DNA from: Alteromonas sp. KUL42
GTDB lineage: Bacteria; Pseudomonadota; Gammaproteobacteria; Enterobacterales; Alteromonadaceae
Length of the DNA stretch: 64,000 nucleotides
Assembly (NCBI RefSeq): GCF_006538325.1
Contig: NZ_BJKK01000008.1
Location: 124,001 to 188,000, forward strand
Direction of reading: 5' to 3'
The notes below the pieces were generated by a model. The model saw nothing but the letters and a program-made list of their open reading frames with translations. It was not told where the DNA came from and did not search any database. A program made the translations under genes and the position numbers. The first letter of the stretch is position 1, and every line of letters begins with the position of its first letter. This document shows positions 45,000-53,096 of this stretch, piece by piece.

Positions 45000-46167
45000 G
45001 TTTTCATTACCAGATAACACGATTTACCTTGACGGCAACTCGTTAGGGCCACTACCTACATGTGCCGAAAAACGCGCCAGTGAAGTGGTTTGCAATCAAT
45101 GGGGGCAAGACCTCATCACAAGCTGGAACAAACATAAGTGGATTTCTTTGCCCCAAACAGTGGGCAATAAAATAGGTAAATTAATTGGCGCGAATGAAGG
45201 TCAAGTAGTGTGCTGTGACTCTATTTCTGTCAACCTATTCAAGGTATTAAGTGCAGCTATCAAAATGCATCCAGAGCGAAAGGTGATAGCGACTACACAA
45301 GATAACTTCCCTACCGATATCTATATGGTGCAGGGGCTACTGAGCCTACTGGGCGACGAATATTCATTGCGTTTTATCGAGGAAGATAAAATAGAAACGT
45401 CGCTGACCGATGACATTGCGGTACTTATGCTTACTCAGGTTAATTTTAGGTCGGGCAAAAAGCTTGATATGTCAGGCATTACCTCACTTGCCCATGAAAA
45501 AGGTATTTTAACATTGTGGGATTTGGCTCACAGCGCGGGCGCCTTCCCGGTTGCTCTTGATGAATGTAACGTAGATTTCGCCGTTGGCTGTACCTATAAA
45601 TACCTTAACGGGGGACCAGGCGCCCCGGCATTCATCTACGTGGCAGAACGTCATCAAGCAGATTATCAGCAACCCTTGTCGGGATGGATGGGGCATAATG
45701 CACCTTTTGATTTTGTGCCTGACTATGTGCCCGCTGCCAATGTGCAACAGAACTTGTGCGGTACGCCAGGTATTATAGGCATGAGTATATTAGACGCATC
45801 ATTGAGTATTTTTGACGATGTGTCTTTAAAAGCAATTGATGATAAGTCTAAAAAGCTTCAGGCGTATTTTGTGTCGGAACTACAACATGCTAATTTACTC
45901 GACCTGTTTGACGTTATCAGCCCAGCGATTCAAGAGCGAGGAAGTCAAATAGCACTGGCGCACGATGATGCTTATGCCATATGCCAAGCGTGGATAGAAG
46001 CAGGGGTTATTGCTGATTTTAGGGCGCCTAATGTTCTTCGTGTGGGAATTGCTCCTTTGTATTTACGCTTTGAAGATATCTCAAATGCGGTACGTAAACT
46101 CAAAGTCATAATGACTGAAAATGTGTTTAAAGAGGTTCGTTTTCAAAGCAAGCACTCGGTAACATAA
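44935..46167 (+). CDS. kynU: kynureninase
   Basis: 410 residues. PLP-dependent; splits kynurenine to anthranilate and alanine. IYLDGNSLGPLPT opens it, WDLAHSAGAFPVALDE holds the Asp contacting PLP, and CTYKYLNGGPGAPAF carries the PLP lysine. LSGWMGHNAPFDFV and LRVGIAPLYLRFEDI complete the fold. The upstream hydrolase may share the transcript. No tryptophan 2,3-dioxygenase or kynurenine formamidase of the usual type is adjacent. Confidence 0.94.
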   Translation: MNTVYTPQELDDKDPLKAKISEFSLPDNTIYLDGNSLGPLPTCAEKRASEVVCNQWGQDLITSWNKHKWISLPQTVGNKIGKLIGANEGQVVCCDSISVNLFKVLSAAIKMHPERKVIATTQDNFPTDIYMVQGLLSLLGDEYSLRFIEEDKIETSLTDDIAVLMLTQVNFRSGKKLDMSGITSLAHEKGILTLWDLAHSAGAFPVALDECNVDFAVGCTYKYLNGGPGAPAFIYVAERHQADYQQPLSGWMGHNAPFDFVPDYVPAANVQQNLCGTPGIIGMSILDASLSIFDDVSLKAIDDKSKKLQAYFVSELQHANLLDLFDVISPAIQERGSQIALAHDDAYAICQAWIEAGVIADFRAPNVLRVGIAPLYLRFEDISNAVRKLKVIMTENVFKEVRFQSKHSVT

Positions 46168-46256
46168 ATACCGAATTTTAATTGAAAAAATTGCAATTTA
46201 CATAGTTAAGTTTGATACTCTGAGAATGTCTTATTAGTAGTACAAGATGTAGGTGA

Positions 46257-47708
46257 GTGGTTGAAGCGAAAAAAAAACGTAATAACCTAAGCAGAGTGAT
46301 AAACAGTGTACTTTGTTACGTACTGTTGTTTTTTGCCACCTATTCACTTTGTGAAACGACAGAACCAAAAGAAACGATATCTTCTGAAGTTACTTATTGT
46401 GTTGATCCCAATTGGGCTCCTTATGAAGCCATTAAAAATGGTAGCCATGTTGGAATTTCCGCCCAATATCTGCAAATTATATCCGAGCTTTCTGGTTTGC
46501 AGTTTACACTCGTGCCTACAGATTCATGGCAACAGAGCCTAGCCTATGTTCAACAGGGGAAGTGTCAAGTGCTCCCCATGCTCAATACATCTGACTATCG
46601 CAAACAATTCTTAGATTTTAGCTTACCTTATTTTGAAGCGCCTAACGTGTTGGTTGCCAAGTCCGGCATGCCTATGCTGCAAGGTTATGGTGGGATTGGC
46701 AATCGTACCGTAGGTGTGGTGCAAGGGTATCGTCAGGTCGAATATATCGCACGACACTATCCTAATTTGCGGCTTAAATTGGTAGCCTCAGAAGAAGATG
46801 GGCTTAAAAAGCTCATGAAGGGCGAGTTTGATGTCATGGTTGGCTCGATAATGAGTATTAACTTGCACATCAATAATCTTAAATTCAAAGACTTGGTAAT
46901 AGTGGGTTATGCAGAGCCCTATGATTCATTGGCATTCGGTGTAAATAAGTCGTTTGGGCATCTAGTAGAAAAACTAAATTACGCGATTGATAAGATCCCA
47001 GAAAGCCGAAAGGTTGAAATATATAAACAGTGGAACAACGTGCAAATCCATTATAAGCGTGATTACACCGTCATGCTTTTATCAACGGCTATAGTGGTAA
47101 TATTGATGCTATGGGCCATTATGTGTAGGCGTTATAGCAAACGTTTTAATCGCATCGTTGAACAGAAAAATGAAGAGATTGCAGCGTTACAGGCGACGCT
47201 TTTGGACAGAAATAAAACGCTCACTTTTTTGTCGGCACATGATACGGTAACCGGGCTTTACAACAGAAATCACATGCTTCAACGCGCCGAAGAGGAAATA
47301 TCTCGTTTTCATCGCTTTCACACCACTGCATCGTTAATTGTTATTGAACTTATTTCAATTGAAAACAACGATCAAGTGCCAGACAACCTTATGAGGGAAG
47401 AGGCGCTGAAAACCGTTGCCGCAAGTTGTTTAAACACAGTGCGTGAAGTAGATGTGGTATCGCGATTTAGCGGTGAACAGTTCATTATTTTATGCCCACA
47501 AACTGAGCTTGATCCGGCGAAAAATCTTGCGCAAAGGTTATTGGAATGCATGGTAGGTAATCAAGCCCTAAGAATGAATTTCAACATAGCAATGGGGCTG
47601 TCTGAGCTAAAGGAATCTGAGCAGTTTTCGGAGTGGTTTGAGCGCACGCAAAAGGCACTCTATCAATCGAAACGACAAGGCTACGGGACGGTTTCAATAG
47701 CAGAATAA
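46257..47708 (+). CDS. periplasmic-binding-domain diguanylate cyclase-like protein with degenerate GGDEF
   Basis: 483 residues. Signal peptide near CYVLLFFATYSLC, then a type 3 solute-binding sensor domain (YCVDPNWAPYEAIKNGSHVG, then VLPMLNTSDYRKQFLDFSLP and MKGEFDVMVGSIMSIN), a membrane segment (YTVMLLSTAIVVILMLWAI), a coiled coil, and a GGDEF domain. The signature is SGEQF in VSRFSGEQFIILCP rather than GGDEF, so c-di-GMP synthesis is doubtful; binding or signalling is possible. The GTG start sits directly after an AGGTGA; an A9 run nearby makes the exact start uncertain. Converges on fapA-like gene. Confidence 0.8.
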   Translation: MVEAKKKRNNLSRVINSVLCYVLLFFATYSLCETTEPKETISSEVTYCVDPNWAPYEAIKNGSHVGISAQYLQIISELSGLQFTLVPTDSWQQSLAYVQQGKCQVLPMLNTSDYRKQFLDFSLPYFEAPNVLVAKSGMPMLQGYGGIGNRTVGVVQGYRQVEYIARHYPNLRLKLVASEEDGLKKLMKGEFDVMVGSIMSINLHINNLKFKDLVIVGYAEPYDSLAFGVNKSFGHLVEKLNYAIDKIPESRKVEIYKQWNNVQIHYKRDYTVMLLSTAIVVILMLWAIMCRRYSKRFNRIVEQKNEEIAALQATLLDRNKTLTFLSAHDTVTGLYNRNHMLQRAEEEISRFHRFHTTASLIVIELISIENNDQVPDNLMREEALKTVAASCLNTVREVDVVSRFSGEQFIILCPQTELDPAKNLAQRLLECMVGNQALRMNFNIAMGLSELKESEQFSEWFERTQKALYQSKRQGYGTVSIAE

Positions 47709-47723
47709 GCTTTGTAAAACGGG

Positions 47724-47765
47724 AAAGGGCGGTAGTGCGTTATTGAGACCGCTTTTTCGCCCTTT
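47724..47765. terminator. bidirectional terminator
   Basis: AAAGGGCG (47724-47731) pairs with CGCCCTTT (47758-47765); inside it GCGGT pairs with ACCGC followed by TTTTT. It lies between converging genes. Confidence 0.6.
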
Positions 47766-47781
47766 GAGGTTGGTTTTTTAT

Positions 47782-49437
47782 TTAAACAATCGGATCGTAG
47801 TGCCACTGGTGTGAATCATAATGAATAAGCGCGCGATCATACTCTCTTTCTGAACGCCAGTTTCTATTGTTTAACTTTACAGAAACCCCCGGATAGAGGC
47901 GTTTGTTCGCAATGAGTTTTATTTCAGATTGATAATTTTCTTTGGCTAATTTAACGTCATTAGCCTTACTTTCGATCCACTCTAACAATGCACTCTCGTT
48001 GTTAAATAGTTCTAGTGCTTCATCTAACTTTTTCTTAAGCTCTTTCGGCACTTTTTTATTTTGCAGTAAGTTAATTTTTTCTTTGTGCTTTAAGTTGTTT
48101 TCTCGAATTTGCTTAAGTAAATCGTCAATGGCATCCTTGCGTTCAAGTAGTAAATTAAAGCCTGGGCTGAAATCAACCTTTAATGTACTGCCAGACACTG
48201 CGCCTAATGTACCGGCTTCTATTTTCTCTTGGCTGACAATATCACAAGCAAACAAGTTACCCATTGGTTTATCGATTTGACCCACAATAACGGCACCGCC
48301 ACAGCGTAATTTACTGTACGCGAGTTGGCGTCCAACCGTGATATTCCCATTACACTGAATTTCGATGCCTTGACCATGTTGTACGTGAACACTACCAGCT
48401 GCTACCAACTTGCATTGAAACTCACCTTCGTTGTCGTTAACCTTACCCATTGCACCTTCAGTTATGATAATGTCGCCACCTGATTCGATATAAGCTGACT
48501 CTACAAATCCATTGATGGTTACGTCACCGGCTGCTTTAATTTGCATTTTTTCAGTGACATCACCATTAACTAACACTGCCCCTTCATAGGTGACATGGCC
48601 AGAGCCTACATTGACGCCAGTACATATAAAGGTGTCATCAACTGTCATGGTTTGGTCGCGATATTTAGGCATACCCGAAATGGCAGACATCAGTAAGTTT
48701 GGATCATTGTCAGATAAAACGGTACCACCGCCCATCTTGAAGTTAACCCAGTCACCACCAGAGGCAGCAATAACATTACCTTTAACATCAAAGCCACTGC
48801 GCCCTTTGCTCGGCTGCGTTCTGCGTAACACTGGTGTGTTTACTTTAACGCAGATCACTTCACCAAGGTTGCGCATATCTACTCGCTCCCCCTTGCTGTT
48901 TTGAGGTTTTAAAACACGCTCAAGTGCATTGGGTACAAGAGGGACAAATTTAGAATTTCTGCCATTTCTGGCAGGAAGGCCTTTGGCCACTGTTTCTTCA
49001 ATAATCGAACCGGGTGGTAGGGTTTTCGCTCTTTCAAGCAGGGATTTGATGCGTTTAGTACCTAAACCCCGTTGTATTTTATTTTTTCGAGCAAGCGAGG
49101 TAATGGCAGATACTGAAGGGTACTTACCGCCATAAGGGGTGGTAAGGACAACATTGGCTTGCATAGCGTCTTCTGGGATACGAAATTCAACTTCGGCATT
49201 TTTGCGTTCGCCGATGCGTTCAGTAATTTCTGTACCGTCACCGGTTTTAAAATAATGATTCGCAGTATCGCACGCAGATTTTAACGCTTTTTCGGACACG
49301 TAAAGTTTTTTAGTTTCACCTGTCGCTAGTTGTTCTTTTAGCTCTCTAATATCCACTTCTGAGCTGAATTCAGCCGGTTTAAGCGTCAAATCAATGTAAG
49401 TTCTTGACTCATCGAAACTAATTGTTACGCCATTCAT
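47782..49437 (-). CDS. FapA-family protein (DUF342)
   Basis: 551 residues. DUF342/FapA polymer-fold repeats appear as GAVLVNGDVTEKMQIKAAGD and VTINGFVESAYIESGGDIII then LVAAGSVHVQHGQGIEIQCN. A C-terminal coiled coil follows (LLERKDAIDDLLKQIREN). Family members have been tied to regulating FapR, polar flagella or cell-shape proteins; the role here is unknown. ATG 49437 is preferred, though the GAGGA upstream is about 12 bases away; a TTG at 49491 would be the alternative. Confidence 0.8.
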   Translation of the reverse strand: MNGVTISFDESRTYIDLTLKPAEFSSEVDIRELKEQLATGETKKLYVSEKALKSACDTANHYFKTGDGTEITERIGERKNAEVEFRIPEDAMQANVVLTTPYGGKYPSVSAITSLARKNKIQRGLGTKRIKSLLERAKTLPPGSIIEETVAKGLPARNGRNSKFVPLVPNALERVLKPQNSKGERVDMRNLGEVICVKVNTPVLRRTQPSKGRSGFDVKGNVIAASGGDWVNFKMGGGTVLSDNDPNLLMSAISGMPKYRDQTMTVDDTFICTGVNVGSGHVTYEGAVLVNGDVTEKMQIKAAGDVTINGFVESAYIESGGDIIITEGAMGKVNDNEGEFQCKLVAAGSVHVQHGQGIEIQCNGNITVGRQLAYSKLRCGGAVIVGQIDKPMGNLFACDIVSQEKIEAGTLGAVSGSTLKVDFSPGFNLLLERKDAIDDLLKQIRENNLKHKEKINLLQNKKVPKELKKKLDEALELFNNESALLEWIESKANDVKLAKENYQSEIKLIANKRLYPGVSVKLNNRNWRSEREYDRALIHYDSHQWHYDPIV

Positions 49438-49582
49438 AACATCTATTTTCCTCGCGCACGTTTGCTTTTTATTATCGGCGGCATCTATCAATTACTTGAC
49501 CTTGTTCACATTTTTATTTGCAAGTTATCGACCGATTGAAACTGCGATACTGCTTCTAATTTATGCCGATAGACCTCGCGCG

Positions 49583-51013
49583 TCAAAGGTTTTCGGCGTA
49601 TTGGTACAGGGCTCTCAATATGGCTTGTTTTTCCGGGTTGTCTTGATGGTCGTGGGCAAGTTGCTCCAACTTCATCATATAACTATCAAGGGTGATCGAG
49701 CCGTGAAAGTCAGGGTCAGTAAGACGCGCTTGGCGATGGTGCTGCCAGCGGGTCATTTCATCGGCCGTCAGCGTGTTGGGAAAGTTACGCGCTCGGTAGC
49801 GAAATAATTGGCGTTTAAGCCCTAGATGTTGGGTGTTGTCTGCCAGTGATGCTAGTTTATCAGGTGATGCTTGGATAACTTGCTCGCACCAACGCTTGTC
49901 CTCATCGTTGAGAAAACCACCACTGTAAAGCGCATGGTCTACGTCAACATCATCGTTATGACTGTCTAATTGATACAACTGCGTAAGTTTTTGCGCCAAA
50001 CCGGTTGCACTAGTTAGCTTTCGATAGTTATCAAGGCAGCGCTCTCTGTTTAACCCTAATCGCGCGGCATTTTCTTCGGTCATGGCTTTTGCTGTGGTAA
50101 TGAATGGCGAGCGATTAGCGTGAATGAGTTTAATACCTGGTCGTTCAAGTGGAGAGTCAAAAACATCGCTTGGGGCATACAGGGCGTCGCGAATATCCTC
50201 TGGGCTGTTATTGAGTAGTGCATCTATGTCGTGCGATAAATCAATAGCAATAAAGGCGTTGTTGTTAGTGGGATGTTTGGCAATGGGCATAACCCACGTA
50301 CAACAGCCTTGTGCTGCAGGCAGCTTTGAAGAAATGTGAAGTAAAACACTTGGTTTACTTACATCAATTTGTTGAAAAATATTGTGTTTACTGCGCAATG
50401 AATAAGCATAGTCAAACAGGCGGGGTTGCTTTTCTTTTATCAATTTTGCTAAAGCAATAGTGGCATATACATCGCTTAATGCATCATGGGCATTTTCGTG
50501 ACCAATATTGTTTGCTGCGGCTAGTGCTTCTAGCTTAAAACTGGGCGCGCCATCTTCTCGTGTGGGCCAATTAATTCCTTCTGGGCGTAGGGCATAGCAC
50601 GCTCGGGCTAGGTCGATAATGTCCCAACGACTGTTGCCGTTACGCCATTCTCTTGAATAAGGGTCATAAAAATTTCGATAAAAAAGAAAGCGAGATACTT
50701 CGTCGTCAAAGCGAATACTATTGAAGCCAACACTACAGGTATTAGGAACCGACATTTCTTTAAAGATACGTGCCGCGAAATCTGCTTCATTCGAACCATC
50801 TCGCAACGTTTGTTGTGGTGTGATCCCCGTGACTAAGCAGGCTTCAGGGTGGGGCAAATAATCATTGGCAATAGCGCTCATTATGTTGATTGGTTTGCCA
50901 ATAATATTCAAATCGAGATCCGTTCTAATTGCCGCAAATTGGCAGGGTAGGTCTTTTTGTGGACTTGTGCCAAACGTCTCAAAATCGTGCCAAAGAAATG
51001 TAGGTGTTTGCAT
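49583..51013 (-). CDS. sbcB: exodeoxyribonuclease I
   Basis: 476 residues, matching E. coli ExoI (475). It degrades single-stranded DNA 3' to 5' in recombination and mismatch repair. DEDD motifs are FLWHDFETFG, SVGFNSIRFDDEVSRF and ENAHDALSDVYATIAL. The SH3-like and C-terminal helical regions follow, including KGIKLIHANRSP-like RPGIKLIHANRSPFI. ATG 51013 starts MQTPTFLWHDF; upstream in-frame codons are unconserved. Confidence 0.95.
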   Translation of the reverse strand: MQTPTFLWHDFETFGTSPQKDLPCQFAAIRTDLDLNIIGKPINIMSAIANDYLPHPEACLVTGITPQQTLRDGSNEADFAARIFKEMSVPNTCSVGFNSIRFDDEVSRFLFYRNFYDPYSREWRNGNSRWDIIDLARACYALRPEGINWPTREDGAPSFKLEALAAANNIGHENAHDALSDVYATIALAKLIKEKQPRLFDYAYSLRSKHNIFQQIDVSKPSVLLHISSKLPAAQGCCTWVMPIAKHPTNNNAFIAIDLSHDIDALLNNSPEDIRDALYAPSDVFDSPLERPGIKLIHANRSPFITTAKAMTEENAARLGLNRERCLDNYRKLTSATGLAQKLTQLYQLDSHNDDVDVDHALYSGGFLNDEDKRWCEQVIQASPDKLASLADNTQHLGLKRQLFRYRARNFPNTLTADEMTRWQHHRQARLTDPDFHGSITLDSYMMKLEQLAHDHQDNPEKQAILRALYQYAENL

Positions 51014-51349
51014 AACCACCGAAGTTAGAAAATAAATGATGTGGACAAGTCTACACTGCGAAATTTTGAATACCAAATCTGGTGTGTTTAGTGACCTTAT
51101 TACCGGATGACCCGTTCGGTACGCTTTTTGTTCATTTACAAGCGTGTTTAAGTTAATGAGTGAGGCGTGCGACTAGATTTTTCCAAATAAGTACCGAGTT
51201 AAGCAGTATGTGCCAGCGCGTCAAACACATGATAGTCTTTAACAGAGCGTGTTGACCTTTGCTGCTAAAACCTACCGCAAAGGTCAACACGCTCCAGTAT
51301 AAGACCTAATTACGTGCAAAATAATAATAACTGTCTGGAGGATCCTATC
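51014..51349. other. intergenic region holding a long palindrome
   Basis: About 336 bases without a gene between the divergent sbcB and asparaginase genes. The only strong structure is the 17-bp-stem palindrome at 51245-51294, listed separately. I see no confident promoter pair. Confidence 0.5.
51245..51294. repeat. long perfect inverted repeat, possible REP or MITE-type element
   Basis: GAGCGTGTTGACCTTTG (51245-51261) pairs perfectly over 17 bp with CAAAGGTCAACACGCTC (51278-51294), with a 16-base loop. There is no T run, so it is not an ordinary terminator. It is 55 bases before the asparaginase GTG. It could be a mobile palindrome or insertion-sequence end remnant. Confidence 0.65.
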
Positions 51350-52423
51350 GTGTTGTCATTTCCCCGTTTTTTACGAAATCAAAAATCGCAAAGCCAAATT
51401 CAACGCAGAGCTTTAGGTGCTGTGGTAACTATCGCGGTACTTTTTCTAGTCAACAACGCATTTGCGGCAGAATCTTCACAATCTGACGCAAAAGTAGCCA
51501 TAGCGATTCACGGTGGCGCAGGCACAATTTTGAAATCGTCAATGACGCCTGAAAAGGAAGCTGCGTATAAAGACAAACTCCGCGAAGCCGTCACTCACGG
51601 GTATTCCTTGTTAAAAAGTGGCGCTAAAGGAGAAGATGCGGTGGTAGAAACTATCAAAATACTAGAGCTATCCCCCCTTTTCAATGCTGGCATTGGCGCC
51701 GTTTACACCTATGAGGGTGAACATGAGCTTGATGCCTCTATTATGCATGGTGGCAGTAAAAATGCTGGCGCGGTTGCCGGTATTAAAACCATTAAAAGCC
51801 CGATTGAAGCGGCCCGTTTGGTTATGAATGACTCACCTCATGTGATGCTATCGGGTAAAGGTGCTGAAGCGTTCGCTATTGAAAGCGGTTTGGAGCAAGT
51901 GGATAACCACATATTTGATACCGAATTTCGCAAACAAGCCCTCGACAAAGCAAAAGCCAGAATGGCGCAAGCATCCGCAGGTTATGGCACGCAGCAAGGC
52001 AATGAGCGTTTTGGTACCGTGGGTGCTGTGGTATTAGACAGCGAAGGAAATATTGTTGCTGGTACTTCAACGGGTGGAATGACGGCTAAGCGCTATGGTC
52101 GAATAGGTGATTCACCGGTGATTGGTGCGGGTACTTATGCTGATAATGACAGTTGTGCAGTATCTGCCACGGGCCACGGTGAATTCTTTATTCGTTACAA
52201 TGTTGCTGCTGATATTTGTGCGCGAATGAAGTATCAAGGCCTAAGCTTATCAGATGCCGCAAATGTGGTGGTTAATGATGTGCTTGTAGAAGCAAAAGGT
52301 GATGGCGGTGTTATAGCCATTGACAATAAAGGCAATATTGCCATGCCGTTTAATTCAAAGGGTATGTATCGAGCAAGTATCGATACCGCAGGTAAGGTTA
52401 CTGTCGCAATCTATCAAGATTGA
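51350..52423 (+). CDS. exported isoaspartyl peptidase/L-asparaginase
   Basis: 357 residues, Ntn-hydrolase type 2 asparaginase. It removes beta-aspartyl residues or deamidates asparagine. After a long signal segment (ALGAVVTIAVLFLVNNAFA) come IAIHGGAGTI, LSPLFNAGIGAVY, ELDASIMHG and the autocleavage site RFGTVGAVV, where Thr becomes the nucleophile, then SATGHGEFFIR. The GTG at 51350 has GGAGG at 51337-51341; an upstream GTG lacks one. The export suggests periplasmic scavenging of amino acids. Confidence 0.9.
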   Translation: MLSFPRFLRNQKSQSQIQRRALGAVVTIAVLFLVNNAFAAESSQSDAKVAIAIHGGAGTILKSSMTPEKEAAYKDKLREAVTHGYSLLKSGAKGEDAVVETIKILELSPLFNAGIGAVYTYEGEHELDASIMHGGSKNAGAVAGIKTIKSPIEAARLVMNDSPHVMLSGKGAEAFAIESGLEQVDNHIFDTEFRKQALDKAKARMAQASAGYGTQQGNERFGTVGAVVLDSEGNIVAGTSTGGMTAKRYGRIGDSPVIGAGTYADNDSCAVSATGHGEFFIRYNVAADICARMKYQGLSLSDAANVVVNDVLVEAKGDGGVIAIDNKGNIAMPFNSKGMYRASIDTAGKVTVAIYQD

Positions 52424-52580
52424 TGTAATTTTAATGTTAAAAAATTGGCTTGGGTTTATTTCTCCGTCTAGTCTTAATGGTGTAGGGAGTACTTACACTT
52501 CATTAAAATAATTAGCGTATCGTCTTGCTCAAATAGTGCTTGTACTGGCCGTTTTTGAGCAAAGCGATGGGGGAAAATAA

Positions 52581-53000
52581 ATGGAATCGTTGCAAGTTAG
52601 TGATTATATGAATACTCACCCTGTGAAGCTTCATATTGATATGCCCGTTGCTGAAGCGGTAGAAGCGCTATTGGTTAGTCAGCAAAGCGGTGGTCCGGTA
52701 CTTGATGCAAAAGGAAAAGTGGTTGGCTTTTTGTCTGAAAGAGACTGTATTGCGCAAATGATTGCGTCTAGCTACTACCGAGAACAAATATGCCGGGTAG
52801 GGGAAATTATGAAAACTCCAGTGGTATCGGTTAAGCCGTACACGTCGGTACTAGAGCTTGCTGAATTGCTATTGAAGGAAAAACCCCGGGTTTACCCCGT
52901 TGTCGATGATGATGGTAATTTACTGGGTTGTATTAATCGCACAGCAGTATTGCGTGCTATTGATGTTCAGTTGAACGATGGATATCGACAAGCGGGCTAA
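52581..53000 (+). CDS. two-CBS-domain protein
   Basis: 139 residues made of one CBS pair: VSDYMNTHPVKLHIDMPVA with GGPVLDAKGKVVGFLSERD, and VGEIMKTPVVSVKPYTSVL with VYPVVDDDGNLLGCIN. CBS pairs sense adenine nucleotides or other ligands. There is no other domain, so it is a stand-alone sensor or partner subunit. GGGGGA precedes the ATG. It converges on the phytase gene with a terminator between. Confidence 0.9.
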   Translation: MESLQVSDYMNTHPVKLHIDMPVAEAVEALLVSQQSGGPVLDAKGKVVGFLSERDCIAQMIASSYYREQICRVGEIMKTPVVSVKPYTSVLELAELLLKEKPRVYPVVDDDGNLLGCINRTAVLRAIDVQLNDGYRQAG

Positions 53001-53024
53001 GTGAAAGTAAAAACGAGGCAAAAA

Positions 53025-53064
53025 AGACGAGGTAGCAAATATGAGACATAGCGACGCCTCGTCT
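53025..53064. terminator. terminator between CBS and phytase genes
   Basis: AGACGAGG (53025-53032) pairs with CCTCGTCT (53057-53064), followed by ATTTTATGCTTTT on the plus strand. Confidence 0.65.
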
Positions 53065-53096
53065 ATTTTATGCTTTTAGTTGCAGTTTTTTAAGCG

